In this document: positions 1 through 10,245 of the stretch, one piece after another
Position numbering within the stretch: the first letter of the stretch is position 1
Layout of the letters: each line of letters begins with the position of its first letter
DNA from: Hydrangea macrophylla
Lineage: Eukaryota; Streptophyta; Magnoliopsida; Cornales; Hydrangeaceae
Direction: 5' to 3'
Assembly: GCA_033977485.1 (NCBI GenBank)
Contig: CM066988.1
Coordinates: forward strand, 31,058,001 to 31,122,000
DNA: 64,000 nucleotides
Notes under the pieces: generated by a model
Told to the model about the DNA's origin: nothing
The model's input: only the letters and a program-made list of their open reading frames with translations
Databases searched by the model: none
Translations under genes and position numbers: made by a program

Positions 1-132
1 AGATTTTGAAAACACACTTGTCTCTAATAGTCTTACGCACAGACGAAATATCAAATAACTCCCAGACCTTATTCGGGTCCATAGAGCTCATCTCATCCAG
101 TATAGCAACTATCCACTCAGCTTCAGCAGACG
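1..132 (-). pseudogene. copia reverse transcriptase, N-terminal start (partial)
   Basis: Translating the - strand from about 132 to 1 gives an open stretch with the spacing typical of the start of copia RT: AEWIVAILDEMSSM, then DPNKVWELFD, then VRKTIRDKCVFK. In intact copia pol this is the 'W..A...E..SL..N.TWELV..P....I..KWVFK' block, which opens the RVT_2 domain. The invariant W of KWVFK is C here. The rest of RT and RNase H lie beyond the left edge. A + strand open frame over the same bases is a shadow. Confidence 0.8.
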
Positions 133-285
133 AAGAAAAATGCTTCAACAAAAGAAGCAGGCTCATCCTCATCCACTTGTGCACACATTTGCACACATAT
201 GAAAATATCTTCCTCAATTTCAAAACAGCGATAGGGAACCTTTTTCCTCATCACCATACATTGTACTACCTGAGAATCTTGAGTG

Positions 286-350
286 CCTAGTGGTACACTC
301 CCACTATCTGGTACACTCCCACTAGCATCTAGTGGTGTACTCCCACTCGA
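286..350. repeat. short tandem repeat, core GGTACACTCCCACT
   Basis: Three imperfect copies of a roughly 20-25 bp unit, each containing 'GTACACTCCCACT' (the last 'GTACTCCCACT'), lie side by side in the decayed pol of copia C1. They look like local slippage and show no coding sense. Confidence 0.7.
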
Positions 351-716
351 GTAGAGACTAGTACCATTTTACAGTGATTACTGGATGTGGATTCTCAATC
401 TCCCTACCCTCGATTAAAAATGGCATGTTGTCTTCAACATCCTCCAACTCATAGAGGTCAAGATATCTCTTAGTATTACCAACCTGGGGAAGTCATTCTT
501 AATATCATGTGGCACAATTTCTGTCATTCCTATACCCGTTTATTCATTATACGTAACATTTCCTGTCGAGCTATTAGAATACCTTATAAAGGTATACTTT
601 CTAGCTCTCGAGTGTAGTTTCTCGCACTTATGCGAGGTATAGTGAACATAACCTCCTGAGCTCCACTGGCACAAATGCTCTAAAATAAGCCTTTCGCCTT
701 TCCATAACTCATAAGT

Positions 717-730
717 GGGGGGGGGGGGGG
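717..730 (+). repeat. poly-G tract (14 nt)
   Basis: Uninterrupted run of 14 guanines. Prone to length error in assembly and a possible G-quadruplex former only together with neighbouring G runs, which are absent. Confidence 0.9.
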
Positions 731-839
731 TAGAAGAAACTGAATGTGAAAAAACACTTTAGTATGTAGGCAGCAATCAAGAGTACATTCCCCTAAAATA
801 ATATTGAGAGGTTGACTTGCGCCGTCATAGTCCTAGCCA

Positions 840-1174
840 TATCTAGAAGTATCATATTCCTTCTCTCTACAACATCATATTGTTACGGAGTTTTCAGAAT
901 AGGAAGTTATCTATGTTTTCCCTTTTTCCTCATATAGTTCCCTGAACTAATTAGATAAGTACTCGCGATCCTTATATCGCGTGAAATCATCTATAAAAGT
1001 GAGAAAATAAGAGGTGTCATGACGTGCCTTTACAACCATAGGTCCACAGATATCTGAGTGAACTAGCTCTAATGCTTGAGTAGTTCTAATAGCCTTTCTA
1101 AAAGGCTTTCGGCATTCTTTGCCAACTAAGCAAGACTCACACATAGGTAGGTCAACCTTAGCGAGTTGTCCCAA
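840..1174 (-). pseudogene. copia integrase fragment with internal deletion
   Basis: The - strand frame 1174-947 encodes GQLAKVDLPMCESCLVGK (CxxC half of the HHCC zinc site), then LELVHSDICGP with the first catalytic Asp, then SYFLTFIDDFTRY. Directly after TRY the reading jumps to KDREYLSN, which belongs to the block around the second catalytic Asp, so about 40-50 residues of the core are missing. After a stop the sequence continues with frameshifts to about 840: FRELYEEKGK, then a degraded version of the block that carries the third acidic residue region. An inactive GAG-pre-integrase/integrase remnant of element C1. Confidence 0.82.
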
Positions 1175-1249
1175 AAGGGCTTCTCGAGCTAATCAAGTTA
1201 TCTTATCACATCCTATGTGTTCAAGTCTGGCATGCCATGTCTCAGAATA

Positions 1250-1900
1250 AATGAATTAACAGAGGAAACTAGAATTTATTAAAACAATTCTTAAGAAGTT
1301 ATCCCTAGATAACCATGTCCTAGTAACACTACCACCCAAAAACATCCATCCTATTACCTCCAAATTGATAAAATGCCTTCGACTGCGCTCTTCTACCTTG
1401 TTAGCCTTGGGCACAAATTTGCTACCCCCACCCTGCCTTTTGGCGAGTGTACTCTTACCATTACGTTGAGGCCCACTAGCCTTGCACTCATTTCCACTTA
1501 TAGAAGTTGTGGTCAAGAGTGTAGCTATACAATTTGTCTTACCTTTTGGCACTCCACATTTAGCTTAACATGTCGGGGAGTGTCAAAAACCAAAAATTTA
1601 ACATTTCCATTATCGATCATTATTTGTTTTCTGTAGACCCGCGAATCAGACAAAGAACTAATCATATCCTGAAATTGTAGTTTGCCAGTAAAGGTGTTCC
1701 TAGTAATCTGAAATCACGAATCATACCTAACATCGACCTTAGATGTTTAGTCATTGTGTACTTGGAATGTTTCCTTTAATTTCCCGAAATTCATAACTAG
1801 ATGCTTAATCTAGTAGTGAATGTGCCATCGAAAACAAATTCAACCTGATCTCACAATACTTTGGCTATTGGGTAGTACATATACTTCCCAACAAGATCAT
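1250..1900 (-). pseudogene. copia gag remnant (C1)
   Basis: On the - strand around 1760-1640 the peptide KYTMTKHLRSMLGMIRD is readable; this 'MT.H...M..M...L' pattern fits the UBN2-type gag of copia elements. A separate open frame 1552-1256 encodes a basic stretch followed by a tail that leads towards the integrase start. Stops separate the pieces. The identification of 1256-1552 itself is weak: it lies where the gag end/protease would be, but I see no zinc knuckle and no protease D-S/T-G motif. Confidence 0.55.
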
Positions 1901-4621
1901 GGTGCATACTGCTTATCACAAAGTGTGTTCTATGATCCTTCTCGAGCCAAGTGTCATAGGCTTTCAAGGTTATAACAATGGGTTGGACTATAGAATAAGT
2001 CTAAAGCCCATAAGCTCTTACTTACTCTGTAGGTATGTTACTTTGCAGCGCCATATTATAAAAATTAGTCCCTTTAAAATTGTTATCTTTTGTAAAGATC
2101 AATAAAGTGTGATTTGAAACATTTGAGAACATGCGCAAGGAATTGACATTCTTATTTGCACATTTCATAAATTTTGTTTTAAAAATTCAAATACAAATGA
2201 ATTTTTCCCTTTTTATAATTTAAAACCAAAAAATTTGCTATTGCTCATTAATCAAATCTCAATTTTGTAAATCAAGAAAAACATTTTATAGTTGATTTTT
2301 CTAAACAAACATCAATTAGATGGTACAATTACCTATCTAAGATCATCCACAATGATATAAAGTGCGCCATACAACAAAAGTGCGAATGGACCCTCACGTG
2401 GGCCCGAATTGACAACTTAGAGCTCATGCTAAGGTAATTCAAGTGTATGATGTATGAACAAAGAAAACCATCCCTTTACAAGTAAGCTTTTCCAATACAA
2501 GAAATATAACACTCGTCCTCACTTTACATTTATAGCCGACAAAAAATAGGGATGCTTTGTTCGTAAACATATAAAAGAACAACCTTAAACATACATCGTG
2601 AGGACACAAGCTCCACAAATTCTCAATTAATCATCCATTCAATTAATCTAGATTAATGCATTAATCACTTACACCAAGCACTCATGTGGCCTATTTAAAA
2701 TAAATGGACTAATCCATCATTCCATTTAAGGAGGAGGATTAGAGGTCTCGGGTCATCCAATCACAAACAACAATAATTAAATATGACCAACTATGCAATG
2801 AGCCTCTAAGAAACAATAAAATTTGCCATAAAATAATTATTGTGCAACCCGGATAGCTCCCATAAGCTAAGTAAAAGCAATGAAAAATGCTTGGTTTTTC
2901 ACTAATTTATAAACAATTTTTAGGTTTTAAAACTTATTTTAAAACCAATTAGTCAAGGGCTTTTAAATTAACAAATTAATTTAAAATCTCATGGGAAAAA
3001 AATATATAAATAACTGAAAAACTGATTTTTCATTATAAATAAAAAATTTCCAGAACTTTATCAAAGCTCAATGAAATTTTTGAATCAATTTAACAAATAA
3101 ATTGATCTAGTTAAACAAAATTAACTATGAGCAACTCAATTTCCAAAAATACAAAAATTTTGAGGAATTTGTTCTCCAAGTATTTTCAGTGGTCTAATAT
3201 GGTGTTCCAAACACCCCATACTAATTTCAAAAACTAATAGTCTATTTTGGCTATTTTAAGCAATCCAAAAAATGCCCATAAGCATAAATTTATATGCTCT
3301 AAAATACCGAAACAAAAATGAGATAATTCATTAAACGTTTCTCAAGTCTCCAAACAGTGTACAAAAATACCATTTATTAGTTTCAAGAATTAACAACTTT
3401 ATTTGTTATATTTTAAGCAATTAATATCGCATACTCAACACAATGTATACTCTAAAATATATCACAAAGAGCGAGAAAATTCACAAAAAAATTTCTTCAA
3501 GCTACCACCAGTATGTTAAACACATTGTATTAATTCCCCTGAACTAATAATCAATAAAAATATTTTAAGCAATTTAATACGTGTCCAAAAACACATAATT
3601 ATATGCTCTAAAATATTAATATGATTCAGATCATTTACCAAAAATTATCTGTGGGTCCCACAAAATTTTATATGGTCTCAATAATAACGTATTTGGCTAC
3701 TTTAAGCAATTAAATAAATGCGCAAAAGCATAAATTACATGCTTTAAAATACCAAAAATACATGATAATTTACCAAAAAATTATCCTAGAGTCCCTCGCA
3801 GTGTACATAACACTAAATTTTTATAATATTTCAAAAAAAAAATTCTGTATTTTACAGCTTATTTAAAACTTTGCTTTTACAAAACATTGGTCTTTTTAAA
3901 TAAACAAAAAATAATAAAGGCCTGTTTCGTAAACACAAAAAATACAAAAAAAATACGAATCCAGGGCCCACGAAATAACCCTACGCTCTGGAGGCCAAAT
4001 CCATATGGCCAAACGTGACCTTAGTGATCTGACCCGACATGCCACAACGCCCTCATAGGTGCATAAACATGATTATCATGCTCATTCACACACTGAGCAT
4101 TTGGGGGCCCACATAAAAAATCTGTGGTTGGTTTGGTTACAAACAAAATATTGAACCAATCCCATCTCACCTTTTGTTATGGCCAAACAAGCCCTTATGT
4201 TTGGTCATTCAACTAATGATGATTCAAGATCCATCAATTCCACAAGGATGTGGCCACTATTAATCGGTTTTTTATTTATATTTATATTTATTATTTTATT
4301 ATTTCATTTTATTTTTTATTTTATACTACAAGAACAAGTAACAACCGATGTTGTGCGAAAGCAACTTGCCGAGGCTATGGCGGCCATGTTATAGATCCAA
4401 AACTTAGGGTTTTGATTTTCTCCCTCTTCGGATATAATCATCCTATGAGAGTTTATGGGGGGAACTCTAGGGATTATAAGGAACACAACTATATAAAAAA
4501 TTCGAACCTCTATTGGAGTTTTGTATTAGACCCACTTGAAAATCAAAATTTCAAAGTTTAACACCTTGAAATCCATCAATGGTGGATTTGTTTTTGGGCA
4601 TATACGGGCGAATCAACAACC
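1901..4621 (-). other. long AT-rich leader of copia C1
   Basis: About 2.7 kb between the primer site and recognisable gag of element C1. No open frame on either strand looks like a protein. The stretch is AT-rich with many poly-A/T runs, includes the tandem array at 3180-3840 and an AT-only patch near 4260-4325. An additional decayed insertion inside it cannot be excluded. Confidence 0.45.
3180..3840. repeat. diverged tandem repeat, about 150 bp unit, four copies
   Basis: The phrase 'TTTTAAGCAAT' recurs at about 3254, 3411, 3563 and 3700, each time followed by a 'TGC..AAAGCATAAATTA.ATGCTCTAAAATA' like block and then 'AATTTACCAAAAA' and 'AGTGTAC' like blocks. Spacing is 157, 152 and 137 bp. 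The copies are strongly diverged, so the array is old. It sits in the leader of copia C1. Confidence 0.75.
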
Positions 4622-4638
4622 TATTGGTTCTGATACCA
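4622..4638 (-). other. primer-binding site, initiator tRNA-Met type
   Basis: On the - strand it reads TGGTATCAGAACCAATA, starting two bases inside the LTR edge. TGGTATCAGAGC is the usual site complementary to the 3' end of plant initiator tRNA-Met in copia elements; one base differs here. It fixes the direction of element C1. Confidence 0.85.
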
Positions 4639-4639
4639 A

Positions 4640-5081
4640 TGTAGAAAAATCATGCACACAAGCATGGAGTCAGGTTTAAGGCATGCCTTGAGCGGAATAC
4701 CCGATTCAGATCGTCTACGGTGTTGTTACGAGCCCGACAACTTCACCCATAAACAACTGCGATCTCCAAGCCTTAGTGTACTCTCTTATGCTCGACATAG
4801 GTCGTAGAGGACACTACTAGAGCGATCCCTATGATAGTCACAAGCTAAATCCCATAGCTCCATGGTGATTACTTAGAGAGAGAATCCATGAGAGAGAGAG
4901 AGAGAGAGGAGATATAGAGAGAGGCTGGCTGTATCATTGTATGTTAGGATCCTCATATGTGTGTTTATATCATATATATATACACACATATTCACCTAAC
5001 CTTAGGACTCCAAGAGCCAAGGCCGATTGGACCCGGTCCAATGATATGTGGGTGCCCGTATGGCCCACAATATTTCTTACA
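4640..5081 (-). repeat. 5' LTR of copia C1 (442 bp)
   Basis: Starts TGTAGAAA and ends TTTCTTACA on the + strand, an inverted terminal repeat of TGTARGAAA. The primer site abuts its inner end. It contains a GA microsatellite (about 4888-4908) and a TATA-rich patch (about 4970-4985) suited to a - strand promoter. The partner LTR is outside the window. Confidence 0.85.
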
Positions 5082-5393
5082 TAAGGAAATTAAATCAATT
5101 TTATCCACCTGTGCATGCTTCTAAGTGATCTAGGAGAGCGATAAATAAGGAAGGTATAAGGACATACCCGGGATAGCGTAGCATTCCTTATAGCAGCTTC
5201 GTAATTAATTAGGGTTAGGATAATAGCAGCATAACAACCAAACATGGACACTACATCAATGTGTGCATGTGTAACCCTTAATCGAGTTATCTTACTATTC
5301 TATGTGTGGATAGTGTGTATGTGTATGCATGGATGCATGGATAAGCATGAATAAGATTAAACTAGATTAGACTAGGAATAAGCAATGGTAGAA
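5082..5393 (-). mobile_element. fragment of a TatA-family LTR
   Basis: Clearly homologous to 47022-47290 inside the TatA 5' LTR, same orientation, beginning TAAGGAAAT and ending at AGAAT(A). It is bounded on the left by the copia C1 LTR and on the right by the TatB LTR, so both inserted into it. It corresponds to the stretch starting about 710 bp into the LTR. I infer that it is the 3' LTR of the same TatA element whose coding region lies at 32813-37468, because the orientation and nesting order fit. Confidence 0.75.
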
Positions 5394-8300
5394 TATAGAC
5401 ACCCCATTTTGTCGGCTATCAGATTTAGGAGACCCATAGCTTGGTGATTCACAATAACCGAAAAAGACTCAAAAGGACTCCTGGAAGTTAGTTCTATCTC
5501 TCAAAATGCTCAGAATGACCAAAATGCCCCTAAAAGCCCGTAAACTCCCAGATTTGGACCGAAAAGTTCTGGAAACATGCTATGTCGTAAGAAAAGTAAG
5601 AAAATGAGTTTTTTTAATGAAATTTAGATGAAATCGTCAGCTCCCAGAGACCCCCGAAAGTCCTGGAAGTTCCCAGAAAGTCCTCGTTGATCGGTTTGAC
5701 CAGGTTTGACGAAGGTTTGACCAAGTTTGACAAAAATCGTCCAAATTCGTCAGAATCATTCTAGATCATATGGAAAGTATTAAAATGAGTTTTAAAAGAA
5801 GATCGCACGAAAACGTCAACTCCTGGGAGCTCCCAGAGGTTCCTAGAACTTCCCGGGAATCCTAGGTTTGACCAGTTTGACCAAAATTTGACTTTGAAAC
5901 TGGAGCACCGTAGTAATTTTCAAACATTTTCATGGATACTAGAGGTCAATAGCTTTTCAACGGTATATCACGCATAATTTTCGGATTTAAAACGAGTTTA
6001 TTAGGAATTTCCGAAGGCGAAAAAGGCGATCAAATCGGCTTTTATCGCAAATACCGCAAAACTTTTGAAAGTGACCTATCTCCGAACTACTTTTTTTTTT
6101 ATGTAAAATAGACTCCATTACCTTTCTGATGGTATATCACAACCTCAATTTGGAGTTCGTATACATTTTTTGTGAATTTCGGACGAAATAAGGCCTTTTC
6201 GCGAATACCGGAACCTCTGGGGGCCTAAACAGCATTATCTGGACGAAGGAGGAGCAATGCCGCCGCGGCACTGGCCCATTGCCGCCGCGACACAGGCCCA
6301 GTGCTGCCGTGACACTCTCCTCCAGAATGGTGTTTTTTTGTAATTTCTTTTGGGGGTTCATTTTGATTAATTGAAAACCAAAACGACGTAGTTCTATGTT
6401 CACAGATGTTTGGGACCAATGGGAGTACTTCTAAAATCCCAAAACCACCCCAAATTAGCCTATATAAACCCCCCATTGCTTTTCATTTTTGAGGAGGGCA
6501 AGTGCAAAGTCTATAGAAGTTGTAGAGAGAAAGAGAGATAGAGATAGGTTTAGAAGAAGGAAAGGGAGCTTCTCCCATTAATTTTCTATAAGAAAGTGAG
6601 TCTTAATCTTGTTTTCTTTCATTACCTCTCTTATACTTCACATTCCAAACACCCCCAATCACCATTCTTGAGTATTCTTGAGTTAGAAAGCTACTTCTAT
6701 GTCCAAATGTCAATATCTATGAGTGAAGCACCAAGCTACAAGTCCAATATCACATTGATTATCATCTATTGATTGCTATCTACTTGCTTGTTTATATAAA
6801 TGTTCATCTCTTCTTACCTCATTTCTTTTTATTTTTCTTTATTTACTTACTTGTTCTTCATCATCTAAATGATGACATGAAGTTTGAGGTGAGTGAATCC
6901 TTATGGATAGTAGCTCTTGACCTCAAAAACATGTTTAATAGATGATGATTATAACTTCAATACCTCCAAGGTATTCTTGAAGTTATATTCAAAATAAAAA
7001 TGAATCTCTCCAATAACATTGGGGGTTCTTGATGATGAGGTTGATATTGATATTCCAAGAGGTCATAATTTCTATTTGATGTTGAAAATATACTTTCAAA
7101 ACCTCTATTTTAAAACCCCTCTTTAACCCCCCTCATTTTGATCTCAAGAAAAAAAAACTCTAGTTTTTCCCAAAATCTTCAAAACAGTGAGTGATATGAG
7201 TTCAAAGATTTCTCTAGAACTCAATACTCAATGTATGGATGCAAGACCACTTGGAAAGTCTTCCTAACTCATTAGAGAACACCCATGATTTTTGGTTTGA
7301 CTTAGAAATACTTGAAAATGGTCCATTTGGACCCAAACATTCTCTCCAGATATTCTGTTTTTTCTGTCACAGCAGCTTGGTCTACTTTCAACTTGTTTTT
7401 CAGAAAACTTTTCCAAAAGGGGTGGTCCTAACTTATTTTTCCCTTGAACTTCATTGGCTTAGGAAACTTTCTGTTTAATATGGGCCTCTAGATGTTTTGT
7501 TTTCATTTTCTAAGATATTTTGACATTTCAGTCGATAGTACCAACTATGTTTCTGAGTAACCTCCATTGTTCACATGATTTCTCTCAATCTATAATAGTT
7601 ATTAAAGATTGGCTTTTTGGGTTGTGTTCTAGACACAATAAGGAAGATCTCCATAAAAAAATCATGCACTAAAAACATTCCTAACCCCTCGTTTCCATTT
7701 TCACAAGATCATGTTACTATTCTGTCCACTATTCACAGCAAGCACACTTTTACTTTCCCCCTTTGATTTAATGCGTATATGCACTCCAAATTAGCTCATG
7801 TCTTAGGAAGTAGTTCATACTACATTTGTACATATCCCATGATGATTTTCTTCACGCATTCATGCATATTTTAGACTTCTAAGTCATTCTAGGAATCCAT
7901 GAACACAAAGCACACTACAACCTTAGCACATTCTAGATACATACATTGCATCCATGCAAAGATTTGGGGCTTTTGTGACTCCTAATCTAAGAAGATTATA
8001 AGGAATGAACTTGATCATACGTTCATGTTTCCCTCGATCTAGTCTTCCTTTCTCATCCGTCCCGGAGATTGAGAAATCTTTTTTCCTCAAAGATTAACAT
8101 GCATCATACTAGCTTGTTAAGCATATTTTGATTTCTTTGATTATTTATTTCGAGAACAATTCATGTCCCCTTAGACTAGGAAAACTTGATTACTTGATAT
8201 GTGATTAGATGATTTTTCCTAGGTTTGTTTGGGTGATCTTTCACTTTGCATTGAGTGATATTTGGCTTAGATCTTATGAATGATATCTTATCTTTAGATC

Positions 8301-8660
8301 TTCCATTTCAAATTTTCTTATGTGATGTAATATACCATCATAGTATTAATTGTTGAACCATACATAGTATAAGATGATTATTTGGGTGCTAATTGAGGCC
8401 CGTCGAAAGACGGGGCTAGTTGAGGGTGTTTTAGTCGCGACAAAGGCTCCTTCCTCTCTCGTACCAAAACCCCGAGCCAAGTTCTTTGGTTATGAAGGGC
8501 CGGTGCCCTTTATCCATTTGGGTGAGTCAAAGTTAGGTTTCTTGGTTCCTTAAAGACCAAGTGGCGACTCTGTATCTGTTTTCAACAGACCATTTTCTTT
8601 CTTTGATCCAAATCAAATTTCAAACAAAAGCAGCAAGAGGTGCATTTCCGCGTGTCCACA
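5394..8660 (+). repeat. 5' LTR of TatB (about 3.27 kb)
   Basis: The left end reads TATAGACACCCCATTTTG, a decayed form of the TGTAGACACCCCATTTTG seen at the two other copies; the right end is CGTGTCCACA. It matches 21600-29083 and the reverse complement of 24644-27955 along its length. Recognisable blocks: a 'GGCGCAGTG.CGCCGCGGCACTGGCCC' like GC-rich patch near 6240-6320, a TATA box at 6461, GA-rich start region, and a conserved tail near 8400-8560. Open frames inside it, including one with 'PRRHC' like peptides, are repeat shadows. Confidence 0.9.
6461..6468 (+). promoter_or_regulatory. TATA box of the TatB LTR
   Basis: TATATAAA followed about 60-80 bp later by a purine-rich GAGAGAAAGAGAGA stretch. 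The same position in the other two LTR copies has TATAAAA (22682) and TATATAA (26862-26872, - strand). Inferred U3/R promoter; no transcript evidence. Confidence 0.6.
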
Positions 8661-8663
8661 ATC

Positions 8664-8681
8664 TGGCGGCTCTGCTGGTGA
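8664..8681 (+). other. primer-binding site of TatB
   Basis: TGGCGGCTCTGCTGGTGA starts three bases after the LTR end. TGGCGACTCTGCTGG-type sites follow Tat/Ogre LTRs in plants and are generally assigned to tRNA-Arg; the match to a specific tRNA was not checked here. Confidence 0.75.
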
Positions 8682-9676
8682 TATTTATTTTCAAAACAAA
8701 ATAATACAGAGGTTTGTCTCATAAGAAGCATCCTTAAAATCATCTTTTTACTGTGTCTGGTTCACCGCATTGCACTCTTGCATTTTCCCCCTCTGACTGT
8801 GTCTGAAATGCGGCGCTGACATTGTTCAGGTCTTGCTGTGCCAGGGCACAAGTCACCGTTGATACTGTACCTTCCAAGGTATATCAAAAAGAGTAAACAC
8901 TTCCGTACTGTCTCTCTGACGGTATATTGGAACTCTCGTCAATGGACCCTCTTTGACTAAACCCGGCCTTTGCATATAGATTCTTGAAGAACCTTTCATA
9001 GGGCTGTTGATTTATCTCCCAGATTTCCCAGAAAAAAAATATTTCTCCCAGAAACTCTGTCCAAATCTCCCAGATCACCCAGAAACTCTGATTTCCTAGC
9101 TTCTCACAGAAACTCTGTCCAAATATACCTGTTTTCCCCAGAAACTCTGCCAAAGTTCCCTAAGACTTTCCAGAAATCCCTATTTCCCAAAAACTTAATT
9201 CCCTAGAAACTCTGTCCAAATCTCCCAGATTTCCCATATATAAACCAGTTTTTCCCAGAAACTCTGCCCATATTTCCCCAAAATATCCCAGAATCCCTGT
9301 TATCCCTTGGTGATCATACTGGAACGTAAAGTTAGCACACTCTGTATGGTTAGGACCTTATTTGTTTAACTGCTATCTGCTAGAAATAGGAGCATCATAT
9401 AGGTTAGGGCTTACATCCGCGTGCTTGTCTCACATGCATGCACCATTCCTATCGGTCTACACGCACTATCTCAGTCCATCTTACACAAGTTAGTCCACGT
9501 CTGTTAACATCACTGTCATTGTCTATCTAAAGTCGTCACTATCAGAATCTGATACACCCCTCCTTTTGAATCTGTAGGTCAGTATAGATTCCCGAAGTCA
9601 GCAACTGGGATCCTCATCCTGAGTCAGAAGTTCGAACAGTCATTTGGTCAAAATTATCCCGCTAATTCATTCCAAC
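8682..9676 (+). other. TatB leader
   Basis: Non-coding leader between primer site and gag. It shares a block ending in 'CGGCCTTTGCATAT' and 'GAACCTTTCA' (about 8960-9000) with the leader of the other Tat element at 53345-53380, and contains the minisatellite 9010-9300. No convincing protein. Confidence 0.6.
9010..9300 (+). repeat. minisatellite, core CCCAGAAACTCTG
   Basis: About ten imperfect copies of CCCAGAAACTCTGyCmAAATyTCCCAGAT-like units (spacing near 30-45 bp) in the TatB leader. Variants include TTCCCAGAAA and TTCCCTAGAAACTCTG. Confidence 0.75.
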
Positions 9677-10055
9677 ATGAATCAGGAAGAATTAGAAAAC
9701 AAGGTCACTGAGTTGGGAGCAACCATAAGCCAATAATCTGATCGCATGGCCCAAGTTTTGAGTTTCATAGAAGAACTGAAACAGCAGCAGCCACAGTACC
9801 CACATGGGTTCCTACCACCACCAGTAGGGTTCATGCCACCACCACCTCCCAGGTTTGTACCACCTCTCGCCTTTGTACATAAGAATAATGGGGAAGAAGA
9901 ATGGTTTCATGGGGTACCGCCACCTGTATGTGAGAAAAAGTTTCAAGAAAAGATGGATAGAGTAGACAAGCTGGAAAGTGTACTAAGAAAGAGCAAGGAG
10001 GTTAACGACTACATGATAGATCTAGAAGGCATGTTCGAACCCGTCAAAGTGAAAC
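9677..10055 (+). pseudogene. TatB gag, N-terminal part, interrupted
   Basis: ATG at 9677 opens a frame MNQEELENKVTELGATISQ with a TAA stop at 9734-9736, then continues in frame. It holds a Pro-rich segment (PPPVGFMPPPPPRFVPP), the block GEEEWFHGVPP, and a short helical stretch DKLESVLRKSKEVNDY followed by DLEGMFEP. The same order (Pro-rich, EEEWF, DKLDRLESVVRKS, DLEG) occurs in the TatA gag at 37468-37133 on the other strand, which supports gag of the Tat lineage. The Athila LTR begins at 10056 in mid-frame; the last residues of the open frame (to 10093) come from that LTR. The remaining gag is lost. Confidence 0.8.
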
Positions 10056-10245
10056 TGATAAGCGGGGGTATTTGTAAAATACAACCGCGCTAAAAGAAGA
10101 AAATGTACTAATTTAGTTTACAATTCCCTTGTTTATCTGCAGTTTGAATTACAATGCCAGTTTTCACACATTATGATTAACCTGTGATAAGTTGTGTGTT
10201 TTAGCTGTAATTTATGCAGATTACCGTTACTGTGTGGAGAATTAG

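Larger units (their letters stand above)
133..839 (-). pseudogene. decayed copia pol between integrase and RT
   Basis: This stretch lies between the integrase remnant and the RT start of copia C1 and should hold the integrase C-terminus and linker. I can read no open frame of useful length on the - strand. It contains a short imperfect tandem repeat with the core GGTACACTCCCACT at about 286-350 and a run of 14 G at 717-730, both signs of slippage in a non-functional copy. Confidence 0.5.
1..5081 (-). mobile_element. Ty1/copia element C1 (5' LTR, leader, gag, integrase, start of RT), cut by window edge
   Basis: Read on the - strand the order is LTR (5081-4640), tRNA-Met type primer site (4638-4622), a long leader, gag-like sequence near 1900-1640, integrase 1174-840 and the start of reverse transcriptase 132-1. 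That order (integrase before RT) is the copia order. The 3' half lies left of the window. The right end meets TAAGG (5082-5086), the presumed target duplication; an uninterrupted homologous copy of the target exists at 47022. All coding parts carry stops or frameshifts, so the copy is dead. Confidence 0.88.
5394..10055 (+). mobile_element. Tat-lineage gypsy element TatB: 5' LTR, primer site, leader, start of gag
   Basis: The LTR is 5394-8660, the primer site starts at 8664, and gag starts at 9677 and is cut at 10055 by the Athila element. The 3' part is missing: beyond Athila the sequence continues with TatA instead. Two solo LTRs of the same family (21600-29083 and 24644-27955) show that TatB-type elements inserted repeatedly here. 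Confidence 0.85.

Noticed and set aside
6..290. Open + strand frame of 94 residues at the left edge
   Set aside because: It is the reverse of copia RT sequence read on the - strand; no domain of its own.
6137..6476. Overlapping - strand frames with Pro/Arg/His-rich peptides, repeated at 22346-22570 and 26972-27196
   Set aside because: All lie at the same place in the three TatB-family LTR copies, in GC-rich repeat sequence. The frame is kept because the copies are recent, not because of coding; no known domain.
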